From Oegoconia quadripuncta (taxonomy: Eukaryota > Arthropoda > Insecta > Lepidoptera > Autostichidae), in the NCBI GenBank assembly GCA_949316235.1, contig OX438758.1, positions 9,147,731 to 9,211,730 on the forward strand: 64,000 nucleotides of DNA, in the 5' to 3' direction. The translations under genes and the position numbers were made by a program. Positions 30,773-42,105 of this stretch are shown here, piece after piece; position 1 is the first letter of the stretch, and each line of letters opens with the position of its first letter. The notes beneath the pieces were generated by a model. The model searched no databases and was not told the origin of the DNA. It worked only from the letters and a program-made list of their open reading frames with translations.

Positions 30773-31423
30773 GTTAATATTCAGAGACGAGTTTTGAGAT
30801 CAATTTCGAACTCACAAACCTCAAATTGTATGAAAAATTGAAAGGTTGTGATTTTCGCTGTTAAAACGTGAAAGTCTATACATAGTGGGCCGGGTAGTGA
30901 ATTATGACCGATAAGTTTTTCTTGTGAAAGGAAGTTGATATTGATGCTCTAATCAAAGAGCTACTTATAACATACTATCACCATTTAATTTCAATCGCTG
31001 TCAATCACAATCAATGCGAGTGCAACGCGGAAATTCTTTGATAGAGGTTTGATGATGGCAGCGCTAAGGAAATTGATCGGATTGGCATTCTCCGGTGCAA
31101 CAGTATACAATCGCGGTCGGGGCGCGTCGTCGCGACGCGTTTGAAGGGGTGTGGTTACAGCATTTGAGATCGTTCCTGTTTTTGAAAACATAAACGCACT
31201 AGACATACTTACGTTTCAATACGACTATGAAAATGAAATAAAAATGAAAAAATGTTTATTTCTTTCTTTGGGAATCACATTGCAACGTATTGTTAAGATT
31301 TCCTTTTAGGTATAAGGATACCTGTGCCAGAAAATCTTGCTCTTCCTTAACTAAGCATAAGTAAACATTGTAATTATGAATAGATTAGATACCACTACTT
31401 AATTTTAAACAAATCTTATTATT
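30773..31423. other. Unassigned sequence
   Basis: Contains a modestly G+C-rich patch (31060-31160, with CGCGTCGTCGCGACGCG) but no recognisable gene. Confidence 0.4.
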
Positions 31424-31497
31424 ATGTGTATGTGTGTGTATGATTTTGTGTGAGAGTGTGTGTGTATGTGTATGTGTATATGTGTATGTGTGTGTGA
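31424..31497. repeat. (TG)n microsatellite, imperfect
   Basis: About 70 bp of TG with interspersed TATG. It lies at the 3' side of the minus-strand LINE-D relic and may have grown from its tail. Confidence 0.85.
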
Positions 31498-31745
31498 CAG
31501 TAGACATATGATTAAAAACACTATCTCTCTCTTTAATCTAAGATCTATTCTTTTGTCGGTGGAGTCCTTTCCACACTTCTCTACATTCCGCCCTTTCTTT
31601 GACTTCCTGATACGACACGGCATTTTCCTTTTTCCTTTACTTGTACCATGTATGTCTTTCCAGACTTCCACTTTTCTTTTAATGATATTTTTGACAAAGT
31701 TATCGTGTCGTCTCAGATGATCAAGCATCTCTTCCCTTCTGTTTT
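31498..31745 (-). pseudogene. LINE-D ORF2 C-terminal relic
   Basis: On the minus strand the frames read LRRHDNFVKNIIKRKVE and, after a frameshift, QEVKERAECREVWKGLHRQ. These match in pattern the C-terminal tail of endonuclease/RT proteins of non-LTR elements (LRH..F...I..GK.EG followed by W). The frame is broken. A second copy is at 57045-57200. Confidence 0.6.
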
Positions 31746-31789
31746 CTTTCCATCCAGCTTATTCTCTCCATTCTTCACCAACACCACGA

Positions 31790-31975
31790 AAAAAACCTAT
31801 CCAGGATGAAATTCCTGAATTCAGCCTTTCCTGAATCCTACAACCTTGGGATCTTCAAGAGCAGAGTGAATAGGCATTTACTGAGATCGCGTGCTTCATC
31901 TCCGACCACATCGTCACTTTCCATCAGGTGAGATTGTGGTCAAACGCGAATCCAGTCAATCATAAAAAAAAAAAA
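31790..31975 (+). pseudogene. LINE-B 3' end
   Basis: Encodes AFPESYNLGIFKSRVNRHLL, the last residues of a non-LTR reverse-transcriptase protein. The 3' UTR follows with CATCAGGTGAGATTGTGGTC and GAATCCAGTCAATCATAAAA, then poly(A). 5'-truncated. Related ends are at 2755, 41965, 45880 and 52926. Confidence 0.75.
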
Positions 31976-32235
31976 TTATTCGTGTAATCCCTATTTACTA
32001 CAGCGAACACTACCACTAAGAACCATTACCGAATTCAGCCGATAATTGTTGCACTTCCAAACTAAAGGTGGTCTCAGAATGGTTTATTTTGTAATAGAAA
32101 ATTATTTGATCGTGTTCGGCTATGGTTTCTATTGGAAAGTTGTTCGTAATCAGGAGTGGGGTCACCAGTATACAGGAATTACTCTAATTAAATTTAACCC
32201 TGTATATTATTTGACGGCCAACGACAACAAACACC

Positions 32236-32505
32236 AAACATGATGTAGTGGTTAGAAACTCTGCTACTATACCAAATGGTCGCGGGTTCGAATCCCGCTA
32301 GGGGCATATGTTTGTATGATGAATACAGATATGTGTTCCCGAGTTACGGATGTTTTTCATTTATATATGTATTTATTTACAAAAAAAAAATGTATTTGTG
32401 TAGTTTATCAACCATCTGGTATCTATAACATAAGCCTAGATGCTTACTGTAGACCTAGATGGCGCTGTGTGTTTGTGCAAAGACATTTATTATTATTATT
32501 ATTAT
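32236..32505 (+). repeat. SINE-B, head slightly damaged
   Basis: The A-box part is ATGATGTAGTGGTTAG. The B box is GGTTCGAATCCCGC. The body and the (ATT)n tail are well kept and very similar to 37655. Confidence 0.85.
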
Positions 32506-33034
32506 GTATGACAGACTCGTACAGCTAGACCTTAAGTCATCGTTTTAATGGCAGACCATAAGTCGTTTTTTTCGTATTTACGGAAATAATTCCAGTAACA
32601 ATAAGGGGCAGCAATCAGCTTTGCAATATATGTCATTACCATTAGTTTGCAATGCTGATAAATCAGCAACGGGCTGCCAATGAGATAACGGGTTGCTCGT
32701 ACTGCCGTGCTCTCTTCAGATGGGATAGTTTAATGTAATACTTGCTTACATGCAACAAAATTACTCGATTAAACCAAAAGGCATAAATCTCATGACTTAT
32801 GTAATTACATAATAAATGTTTGTTTAGCTTCCTTGAAATGGCTAGTTTCAGTAAAGACTACCTCTAAAATGTCGCTATTATTGTAAGCACTTCGTGATTT
32901 TCATCCAATATTACTTGGGCGATGTAAATATGTATATTTATTGCAGTAGACCACATAGAAATAAGGGCTGGTCGGTGATAATGTATCCATAATACTTATG
33001 ATAGTTATTCTGTTTAGTGACGAGATAATAGACT
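32506..33034. other. Unassigned A+T-rich sequence
   Basis: No recognised feature. Confidence 0.4.
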
Positions 33035-33255
33035 AGCTGTTGCCCGCGATTACGTTCACGTGGAATATTTCAATAAAATCGATTCTGCAAAAAATTTAGC
33101 CTATATGTTAATCTAGGTCCTAATCTATTTACCAATCAAATTTCATCCAAATCTTCCAGATGTGGGTCACCACATCACAACCTGTTAGTTATAAGATACA
33201 TACATACACACACATAACGTACAAACATACCCTTTCGCATTTATAATATTAGTTG
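33035..33255 (+). mobile_element. RTE-like LINE 3' tail
   Basis: Starts CTAGCTGTTGCCCGCGATTA and continues CGTTCACGTGGAATATTTC, AATTTCATCCAAATCTTCC and CATACATACACACACATAAC. It ends CGCATTTATAATATTAGTTGG. This plus-strand copy defines the layout used for 14517, 25795, 53911 and 60805. Confidence 0.75.
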
Positions 33256-34092
33256 GAAGTTGGATTTCTAAAATTATGTACTATTAAGGCTGTTGCAGAA
33301 GCCTTGACCTAGATTCTTCAGGGATGTCACTTTTGGAGTTCTTTCTGAAATTAACCCTATATTGGATCTTTTATGTTTATATCCCTTAAAGCACACCTCA
33401 CACATGGAACAGGTCTGTGGTGTCCTTCATGTTTCCAGTTCTCTGATTTGTTGCCTCCTCTAAAGAAGTGTTATAAAGTTATTCACTCCATCTCTTAAGT
33501 TTTCCCATAGATTTTGATATCTAATTCTGTTAAAACATATTTTCTTATTTTCAAGTCCAAACGAGGCTTCAACTAAGCCTGTCGATGATGAGGAGAGCTT
33601 AACTTATTGTTAAGTAAGTACTGTTGTGCATCTGTCGTGGACTTAGCCAAGTAAAGCTGCTTAGGCATTGTTGCTTCCTGTATTGTGATTAAGTTGACAA
33701 CATGTTTATGGCGAACGCTGCTTTACATCGCGAGTTATCGTAGTTTGTGGTTTCCTTGAGGATTTGTTGGATTTTCACTTAGGTGTGTATGATATACTGA
33801 GCCAGATAAGAAAAATTAAATCTACCACACAGGACATTAAAAGAAGTGCTATGTGGTTTCGGCAAAAGAATAAAATCAATGCGTCTCTTCACGTGGGGGT
33901 GATAAAAGTTTCCACTAAAAAAGATTTACAGATTTGCACGTTTTAACAGCGATAGACCCCCTGTCATGTGTGCATTTCCGGAAAAACGTGGGTGTTATTT
34001 CAAGCATCTTCAACGCTAAAATTTGGGATATCTCGGGCCACCCAATTTGTGATAGCGGTCGTGACATTATGTATATATGTACCGTACGTCAT
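33256..34092. other. Unassigned sequence
   Basis: 34019-34075 (AAAATTTGGGATATCTCGGG...CGGTCGTGAC) resembles 3330-3385 and, inverted, 50380-50420, so it is an old dispersed repeat. The remainder is unassigned. Confidence 0.4.
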
Positions 34093-34428
34093 CGCCCCTG
34101 TGGCTCAGTTTAGACGCTATGGCGTTACGGGTTTACGAATTGGAGGTCGCGGGTCCGATCCCCGGCAGGGTGCATGTTTAGTACTTGGTTTTGTTAGTGG
34201 TAGGGCAATTTAAATGTCCGCTTGGCTAGCTACCACCATCTTATTCCTAAATCTGTCGCCAAGCAGCAATGTTAATAGCATTGTTGTCTTCCAGTTGTCA
34301 GAGATAAGATAGCCATTTCCCCAAATAATATGGGGTTTCCGGGTCAGTACGCTTCCACCTTCGGCCTCATTTTCACTTAACATCAGGTGTGATTGAGGTC
34401 GACTGCTAATTCGTTGTGCATAAAAAAA
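34093..34428 (+). repeat. SINE-A, full length
   Basis: Head CGCCCCTGTGGCTCAGTTTA, B box-like GGTCCGATCCCC (one change), the complete body, and end TTCGTTGTGCATAAAAAAA. Confidence 0.85.
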
Positions 34429-34789
34429 TTAAAAAAAATGAAACGTATCAAAATAAATCTGATTGTGATCTGAATCAGCTATACATTGTAAAGCGTCTAC
34501 TATCGCGCTCTCGCGAATATAATCAGCTTTTTGTTAAGAAATAGAGAGAAAGGTCATGATCATGGTCTTGGAAGATTGACTAGGTACCATTGGTATCACT
34601 TGGTATTCAATCACTCTTTTATTTCTGCAAGCATCTATGAATGCTAGCATTGTTGTTTTAGCGTATTTGTATTTGAGGTCTGTTAAACCGACCTTAACTT
34701 TATGAATAGAATAGAGTATGATTTATTTGCTCTTGAATAGGGTACATTTGAATAGGGTACTCTTGAATAGGGAGTGTTCTGAAGAACTG
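34429..34789. other. Unassigned sequence
   Basis: A GAATAGGGTAC...TTGAATAGGG unit is repeated about three times at 34734-34770. Nothing else is seen. Confidence 0.45.
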
Positions 34790-35127
34790 TTCGAGCTAAT
34801 ACCCGCTGCTCAATTTAACCGATACACTTCTCGCCGAAAATTAAATTTCCATCCACATCACCTGCATGAGTGGAAGTCTACCACTGTACTTTTCTCAAGA
34901 AACTTCTTACCACGTACGACCACCCTGTGGAACGGACTTCCGGCAGCGGTGTTCCCGAACGAGTACGACATTGGAACCTTCAAGAAACAAGCCTACACCT
35001 TCCTCAAAGGCCGGCAACGCATCTGTGACCCTTTTGGTGTTGCGGGTGTCCATGGGCGGCTGTGATTGCTTTCCATCAGGTGACCCGCATGCTCATTTGC
35101 CGCCCTCTCATATAAAAAAAAAAAAAC
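34790..35127 (+). pseudogene. LINE-A reverse-transcriptase C-terminus and 3' end
   Basis: An open frame to 35065 encodes the C-terminal tail of a non-LTR RT protein: [40 protein letters not shown] and [18 protein letters not shown], ending [12 protein letters not shown]. The 3' UTR has CATCAGGTGACCCGCATG and the CTCATATAAAAAAAAA end. The remaining 5' part of the element is missing. The tail fits a jockey/CR1-type element; the exact clade is unsure. Confidence 0.82.
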
Positions 35128-36129
35128 ATTAGATTAGGTGTTGTTACAATAAGATCCGCCTAATTCAGTCATTACAATGACGTGCAAATATTGGACAATA
35201 TTAAAGTTTCATACAAAGATAATAACAATTAATCTCTTTTGTGCTAAACAAAATTTTTGTGGAAAAGAACTAGTAAGTACCTTTTAAAAGTTACAAATCA
35301 AGTTAGAAAGCATACCAATACATAATTTAACTAGTGATCAAATTACTAACAATTAATCATCAAAATAACACAAAGGAATATAAAAATGTCAATGTTGAAA
35401 TGTCAAATTACAGAGAATGTCAATTTTACTCTTTCATTAATATCAAATTTCAAATTAAATTAATAATATAGAATGTCAAAACGTTAAACTATCTAATCAC
35501 TGAATTTCAAATTAAAATATATATTACAAATCATTGTCAATGAAATATTCTTGTATAGTGTAATAACATGAGATCACATGTATGTCCAGGGCATTTGTAT
35601 TTGCTACCGTGAGCGTTTTGCAAGTTTTTCTCTCTTTTCCTTCAAATAATATTCCATAAAAACGTAATTTATTTACAAAATAGGCGTTATTATTCTGACG
35701 TATTCCGTTTTAAAGCCAATTGCTTTCATATCCGAGACAGAATTGCCCAAATAGGGTAGGGGGAGGAAATTGACAATATTTCTTAAGCGTGCCTTCCTAT
35801 TGATTGTCAAATTCTGTTACATAGCAGTATCTTGTATCTTCTATGATCTATTTAAGTCAAATCCTTAATAATGTCAATTCTGTATACATGAAAGTTTAAC
35901 CCTGCAGCTACTAGCTTTCAGCACGCGCCTTCACCCGCGTTTAATTACTGTTTGTCTTGTCTTGTGTATCAATCAATCAAGTACACTTTATTGCACAAAA
36001 ATTCTACAATGCACTTCATAAATTTAGCTCCAAAAAATGTATTTTATATCTTTTGAGTAATTGTGTCTTGTATCTCTTGTATCTTGTCTTCTCTTATCTC
36101 AATTATGTTATCTTAAGTAACCTATGTAT
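35128..36129. other. Unassigned A+T-rich sequence
   Basis: TGTCAAAT/TGTCAATT words recur at 35380-35480, possibly a decayed tandem array. No gene or repeat end is recognised. Confidence 0.4.
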
Positions 36130-36235
36130 TTCTCAAGGTCCCAAGCTATCTTTCTATCAAATTTTATTACGATTGGCAGGGAGGTTTAGTCGTGAAAAGG
36201 CAACAAACAGACAGATATATTCGCATTTATAATAC
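36130..36235 (+). mobile_element. RTE-like tail, 5'-truncated
   Basis: AAATTTTATTACGATTGGCA, then AGTCGTGAAAAGGCAACAAA, then CGCATTTATAATAC: the last part of the pattern at 33035-33255. Confidence 0.55.
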
Positions 36236-36310
36236 ACGTGTGATTTTATTTATACATGCTATCTACGTTTACGCTACGGTTACAATCCACAGAATATATT
36301 ATGTTTATGT

Positions 36311-36568
36311 TTATCTCAGTCCGTTAACATCCCACTGTAGGGATATAGGCCTTTCCTCGTATAATGAGGGAGTATGGGCCATATTCCACCACGCTGGCCT
36401 AATGCGGGTACTTCACATGCCCTAGAATTTTTATTTCTCAGGCAAGCAGTTTTCCTCAAGATGTTTTCCTTCGCTGTTTAAGAGTAGTCGGATAAATACA
36501 TGGCTTGCCTGGAAATCGAACCCGGGCCTCCTAAATTGGAACGCGTCTTAACCGCGACGACGCTAGAA
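36311..36568 (-). repeat. SINE-C copy
   Basis: The plus strand runs from TCTCAGTCCGTTAACATCCC to GGAAATCGAACCCGGGCC (B-box complement) and GCGTCTTAACCGCGACG (partial A-box head). It has small deletions compared with 27029. Confidence 0.8.
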
Positions 36569-37330
36569 GTGATTATTTAAAGTGATTTTGAAATCTATTC
36601 TCATTTGAGTGGAATAATAATTCTAGCAAATACATGTAAATTTCATTTTCACCTCTTTACTTTTTAAAATACTTTTCCCAACTCACGTTGTAGGTACTTA
36701 TGTACACAGAATAGTACATTCTAAAAGCTCAGCTGCCCAGGACTTTAATGGCCAAGTAAGGATGAGCGTATCTAAACGGCTCAGTTCAGATTTAAGTATT
36801 CTATTTATTGCAATTTGTCAGTAAAACGAGATTTTAAACTTGTTTTAATTGCTGGCCGCACGTAAGTAGGGCTGCGCAAAAAAATAATGAGCGTTTGAAA
36901 ATCATTATTAATTGTGGTAGCTATCATAGTTTGATTTTAATGTATGTACATCGTGAAGTGGCCGTAGTCAATCATTTGACTTCAACGTGTATTTCAAAGG
37001 ACCTCAGTATGAGCGACCACCTATCCATCTAATACACTTATAATGACTCTTGAAGCTTTGTGAAGATGTACTTTTTTGGTTTTGTGATATAAATAAATGA
37101 ATGGCAATGCGTATTACACACATGCATCACGTCATTGTTCGCACGCTACAGACAGCCGTAAAATTGCAATGGTTGTTTATGGTTGACAGTACACAGTATT
37201 AAACTATTATTGTTTATAACTTATACATAACAAGAATATAAAAATTTTCGTTTTCATATAATAATAATGACTTGACAGTTTACGTGTTAGTTAGTAACTA
37301 CTTAGTTCTATAAAGTTATACTCCTACACC
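36569..37330. other. Unassigned A+T-rich sequence
   Basis: No recognised feature. Confidence 0.4.
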
Positions 37331-37445
37331 CAAAGGTTGTCTGGAAGAGATCGCTCTTAGTGATAAGGCCGCCTAATTGTACTCTTTGTAAAATGTATAT
37401 TTTCCTTTTGTGCAGTAAAGTGTATTTTATTGTATTGTATTGTAC
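37331..37445 (+). mobile_element. Retroposon-F 3' end
   Basis: CAAAGGTTGTCTGGAAGAGA, TAGTGATAAGGCCGCCTAAT and the tail TTTATTGTATTGTATTGTAC. Same layout as 43000-43210. Confidence 0.7.
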
Positions 37446-37654
37446 TTAGATGTAAATTAAGACCATCCTCCCAAATTTATTCGAAATTGTATTCCAAAAA
37501 TGTATTTAACTGCTTGCTGTTTGCATAATACTCGTATGTTCTTATTTGTATATTTCACTTGTAATGGTGCTAAGGCGGAAACACGATTAAAATAATTTAC
37601 AGATTTAAATCACAAAGTGAAGTCTACATTCTCCCGATCTTTGTTTATATAATG

Positions 37655-37912
37655 ACGACCTGTTTGGTGTAGTGGTTAGAAACTCTGCTACTATACCAAA
37701 TGGTCGCGGGTTCGAATCCCGCTAGGGGCATTACGTTTGTATGATGAATACAGACAAGTGTTCCCGAGTTATGGATGTTTTTCATTTATACATGTATTTA
37801 TTTACAAAAAAAATGTATTTGTGTAGTTTATCAACCATCTAGTATCCATAACACAAGCCTAGATGCTTACTGTGGACCTAGATAGCGCTGTGTGTTTGTG
37901 CAATGATTTATT
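37655..37912 (+). repeat. SINE-B, full length
   Basis: Head CGACCTGTTTGGTGTAGTGG, B box GGTTCGAATCCCGC, the usual body, and end GCGCTGTGTGTTTGTGCAAT. Best-preserved head in the window; (ATT)n is short. Confidence 0.88.
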
Positions 37913-38229
37913 ATTGCATTTATTGCATATTATAGGATATTACAAGTACATTTAATAACGTGTTGTTGTTCAGAAGAATTGGTTTTTAATTAAACTAAAT
38001 AACTTTAAAATTTTAGTCGCTTTGACACTAACGTTATTTCATTCTTAGCAAGCGCAGATATCTCTATTTTAGTGTCTTCAGTTAATTATGTTGTGCAATA
38101 AATATTATTTATATGCTATTTTATTGCAATAACGCTGTCACTTTCTCAGCCCTTTTTGTATTCTTTTTTGATCTTAAGAGAATTTGTATTAACTTAAACA
38201 TGCCATAGATTTTTTAAATTAATAAATAA

Positions 38230-38269
38230 AATTAATTACTTGTTAAATTAATTTAACAAGTAATTAATT
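38230..38269. repeat. Perfect 40-bp palindrome
   Basis: The sequence reads the same on both strands over 40 bp (centre between 38249 and 38250). Each half includes TTAATTACTTGTTAAATT and its complement, with no spacer. It could extrude a cruciform. It is very A+T-rich. Confidence 0.85.
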
Positions 38270-39428
38270 GATAGAGAATAAATTAGGTCAAACTGTGATG
38301 AAAAGATAGGGACTCAGCAGATTTGCTGATTTTCAGTCCCCCCCAAGTAGATTAGTTGCTGCCACCAAGGAATTAATTACTATTAGGTACTCTATGAATA
38401 AATTTAAACATTAACTAAAAGTAAACAAAAACAAAAATCTATATCTAAAAACAACTGCAAGTGATAAACCATAAAAAGCTAGATACGAGAAGGTATCATA
38501 CAGGTAGGTATTTGGTAAAATTTCAATACTTATGTTGTGAACTTTTGTCATTTTCATCCCTATAACATAGTTGTCGCCAGCGCGTCGGCCATTTCTTTTT
38601 GTTTCCCGCGCATATTTTGCAACGGTGGCCATCAATACAGGTCCATTGATAAATCGCTGGACCGCACCGCGGCACAGGTGTTTAAAGTGATGGAATGAGA
38701 TGCCGTATGGTAAATAGATCAATTAAGCGAATCGATTCGGTAATGATTTTTACCTCCACAGCAATTATAAAAACGGTAATTAGCGTAACTTATATGATGC
38801 TACTGGACCTCTATAAAAACAGTAAGTACCTAATGATATTTTAGAGGCTTTTAATTAACCATAAAATTATATTTCGGAAACTCTACAAATTATTTATTGG
38901 GTGCAAGAACCGGTGAATATTAAATGTTTTGTACAGTAGACGATTTTAGTTCGATCTATTAGAGATGTGTATTTTTGATGTGTCGATCGTAGGTACCTGT
39001 TTTACATATTATGTGACCTGTGCCACTGAAAAAATCTGTGCCACTGAAGTTTAGAATTTATTCAATATTTTAAGTGAACATTCTGGAAAGAGAGGGTTGA
39101 GGTCTTTGCCCAGCCGTGAGATAATAATGGGCTCCTAATAATAATAATTCTGGCAACACGTGTTGCTGTAAACCTAATTTTTCATCCGCAGAGAATTACC
39201 TTTTAATTTGTATCTAAAATAACTGCTTAAATAGTGCCACCCAAATATACACGTTCCATAAGTAGTAAAAGAGTGAAGTTATTTAGTCCATCATTAGGTT
39301 GGCATTTTGGTCGTTTTATATCACATTAACCGAAGGGTCGTGTAACTACTTATATACGTAACAAATTATGTTTACATTTAGATGGTACCTACCAAATTTA
39401 TTTATTGTACAAAATATGTATATATATA
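38270..39428. other. Unassigned sequence
   Basis: No recognised repeat or gene. A 103-codon frame on the minus strand (38411-38722) has no family signature. Confidence 0.4.
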
Positions 39429-39602
39429 ATACGAGTACGACATTGGAACCTTCAAGAAGCGAGCCTACACCTTCCTCAAAGACCGGCAACGCATCTGTGA
39501 CCCTTTTGGTGTTGCGGGTGTCCATGGGCGGCGGTGATTACTTTCCATCAGGTGACCCGCATGCTCGTTTGCCGCTCTCTCATATAAAAAAAAAAAAAAA
39601 AA
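39429..39602 (+). pseudogene. LINE-A 3' end, strongly truncated
   Basis: Starts within the coding block for EYDIGTFKK and continues through the 3' UTR to the poly(A) at about 39588-39602. Confidence 0.8.
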
Positions 39603-40361
39603 TATGTGGGGAAGACATTGTTGTCAGTAACACAGTTTTTAACTACCACAGACAACAAACAAGTTGTGTAATTTATTTCGGTTCAATAAAATATTGTTTA
39701 TTGTTTTTTCATACTTAATTTTTTTTTAAATTAGGATGCGGTGGTAAGGAGGTGAACAATAAGAGCGCCCACAGTAGGCGCTTTGCAGAGTACCACTGTT
39801 TATCCTGGATTACAGGAGTTACAGCAGGGGGATTCTGGAGGCGTGATGTACCCAGCGGCATGGCGATTATACTTACATAGAAGTAATGAAAATTGTGCCC
39901 ACGTGGAACAATAGTAAAGTTCTTTGAGCTGCTGTGTGGATTATGATTATTTATTTTGGCTCGCGTGGATTTAGATTATCGACCCATAGGATTTATTTGT
40001 ACCTGCGGTCTAAAAAGAAGGTACCCTATTAGATATGTTAATCCAGGACTTAGGGCCGTATTAATAAACCGATATTCTCTCTCCATACAATTTTTTTTGA
40101 CACTGTTTAAATACACAAGAGTATTTTAAGTGTTATTTAAAAGTAGTATTTTAAAGTTCTCATCTCAGTCACTAAATCTCATCTAAATCCGTTCAAGTAT
40201 TATAGGGTGAATGAGTAATAAATAACAATCAAATTTTCACATTTATATATTAGTGGGCTAATGATATTCACATTCACTGAAATATGGACCAGCCTGGACC
40301 TTGCGATAGACCTCCGGGGTGTAATATTCGATACCCAGCAGAGTGTAGGAGGGATGTGGCT
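39603..40361. other. Unassigned sequence with a MITE-D-like scrap
   Basis: GGCCGTATTAATAAACCGAT at 40052 resembles the MITE-D terminus but the sequence then diverges. Otherwise nothing. Confidence 0.4.
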
Positions 40362-40443
40362 GTTAGATGTTAGGACTAGACTCTGTTAGATGTTAGGACT
40401 AGACTCTGTTAGATGTTAGGACTAGACTCTGTTAGATGTTAGG
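40362..40443. repeat. Tandem repeat, 23-bp unit, about 3.6 copies
   Basis: The unit starts GTTAGATGTTAGGACTAGA and is repeated without change at 40362, 40385 and 40408, with a partial fourth copy. It stops where SINE-A body sequence begins (GGGCTCTTTAAATGTC). Confidence 0.95.
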
Positions 40444-40856
40444 GCTCTTTAAATGTCTGCCTCGCTAGTTACCATCATCAATATAATACAATACAATACA
40501 AATACTCTTTATTGCGCAAAATAATTTACAATAATTTTTGATGATAACAATAGAACACAATTAGGCGGTCTTATCACTAAAAGCGATCTCTTCCAGACAA
40601 CCCACAGCTACGGGACATTTGTAGGTAGAAAAACAGGTAGGGTGCATGCATAAATATAATAATAATATCATATTAATTGACTTAATTATATCTATCTTAT
40701 CTAAGTCGCCATCAAGCAACAATGTTGATAGCAGTAATCCGACTGTTTGAGATAAGATAGTTAGTAATCAAAATAGGATTCTTGGTGAGCGAGCTTCAGT
40801 CTTCAGCGTAATATTCACTTAACATCAGGTGTGATTGAGGTCATACAAAAAAAAAT
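40443..40856 (+). repeat. SINE-A interrupted by Retroposon-F
   Basis: The left part (TTTAAATGTCTGCCTCGC to ACCATCATCA) and the right part (TCTATCTTATCTAAGTCGCC to ACATCAGGTGTGATTGAGG and a poly(A)) are contiguous in SINE-A. The gap holds Retroposon-F (40481-40692). The tRNA head is missing. Confidence 0.8.
40481..40692 (-). mobile_element. Retroposon-F 3' end inserted in SINE-A
   Basis: Nearly identical to 11149-11361, including the ATACAATACAATACAA tail and the TTAATTGACTTAATTATA start of the copied segment. It inserted after the surrounding SINE-A. Confidence 0.8.
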
Positions 40857-41185
40857 AAACCAACTGAAATTTTGATTATAACTTAATCAATACTCTACTA
40901 TAAACTTTGCTATAAATATGGATCAATATGTCATACCTACCTTATTAAAGCATTATTACGGCGGCATCATTATGCCTTTCTCATTCATGCCTCATCAATT
41001 TAAGTCACATTGTAGAGGGAAAAAAACCGGACCCGCGGAACTGTATCAAACCGTAAATAAATCAAATTGACCTCGAAAAACCCCTTTTGTTGCTTTCGGC
41101 AATTTTCACCCATTATTTAGGGCTGTCAAAAAAGCGTTTTTAGTATTTCGTTAGACCTGAAACAGTTTCGTTGTAGAATAAAAGA
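40857..41185. other. Unassigned sequence
   Basis: No recognised feature. Confidence 0.4.
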
Positions 41186-41415
41186 GTTTTTTATGTACAA
41201 CGGGTTAGTACGTGACCTCAATCACACCTGATGTTAAGTGAAGATGAGGTCGAAGATGGAAGCGTACTGACCCGGAAACCCTAACATATTTGGGGGACTG
41301 GCTATCTTATCTCTGACAACCGGAACACAACAAAGCTATTAACATTTCTGCTTGGCGGCAGATTTAGATAAGATGGTGGCGGGTATTTAAAATGCCCTAC
41401 ACCAACGAAAAAGCA
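41186..41415 (-). repeat. SINE-A, head-truncated
   Basis: The plus strand reads TTATGTACAACGGGTTAGTA, CCTGATGTTAAGTGAAGATG, GGGGGACTGGCTATCTTATC and AGATAAGATGGTGGCGGG, ending near AAAATGCCCTACACCAACG. The tRNA head is missing. Confidence 0.8.
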
Positions 41416-41550
41416 GTGCAAGAAAAGAGTTTCCAAAAACGATTTTGACAGATACAAAATAAAAAAAATAAATAAAAAAACTGATCATTGCCTTCTTGAT
41501 TCAATACTAATAAAGTTGAATTACAAGGAGAACGAGTGTTTAGTAAATTA

Positions 41551-41910
41551 TATTTTGATGCCTGTTCCCGTTGATATACAAAATCTTCCTTTCAATAAAT
41601 TTAAAGATATTATAAAACGGAAACTTTTTAAGAAAGCATGTTATAAAATATCCGACTATTTAGATGATACGAGTAATTCTCCTTGGACATAACCAGCTCG
41701 TCGCGTCACAGGCTATTTCACAATTAATAATGAAATATTATTGTTCATTTATGTAATTTAAAAACCAGTTTTATAAGAGCACCCCTCGATTTTCTTGCTT
41801 ATTCTTCTCAGGGTAAAATTGACTTTTAAACAATCACCAGCTTAAAAAATGTTAAAATTGACTATTTTAAGTATACTCTGTGTACCCACAAAATGAAGAT
41901 ATTTTGACTT
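41551..41910 (+). pseudogene. LINE-C 3' end with readable C-terminus
   Basis: A frame to the TAA at 41690-41692 encodes PVPVDIQNLPFNKFKD and KACYKISDYLDD, ending SPWT. This is the C-terminal tail of a non-LTR RT protein. The 3' UTR has AATATTATTGTTCATTTATG, CTTGCTTATTCTTCTCAGGG and ends near AGTATACTCTGTGTACCCAC. 5'-truncated. Other LINE-C ends are at 5770 (minus) and 63790 (plus). Confidence 0.75.
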
Positions 41911-41964
41911 TGATATCTCAATAATTTGTGAGCTCGTTTCCACCTACAACAATAGATTTTTTTA

Positions 41965-42105
41965 TGATGAACTAGATACGTGTTTGACCACAATCTCACC
42001 TGATCGAAAGTGACGATGTGGTCGAAGATGAAGCACGCAATTTCAGTAGATGCCTATTCACCCTGCTCTTGAATATTCCAAGGTTGCAGGATTCTGGAAA
42101 GACTG
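41965..42105 (-). mobile_element. LINE-B 3' end
   Basis: The plus strand has TACGTGTTTGACCACAATCT, then CGATGTGGTCGAAGATGAAG, then CCAAGGTTGCAGGATTC, matching 2755-2905. Confidence 0.75.
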
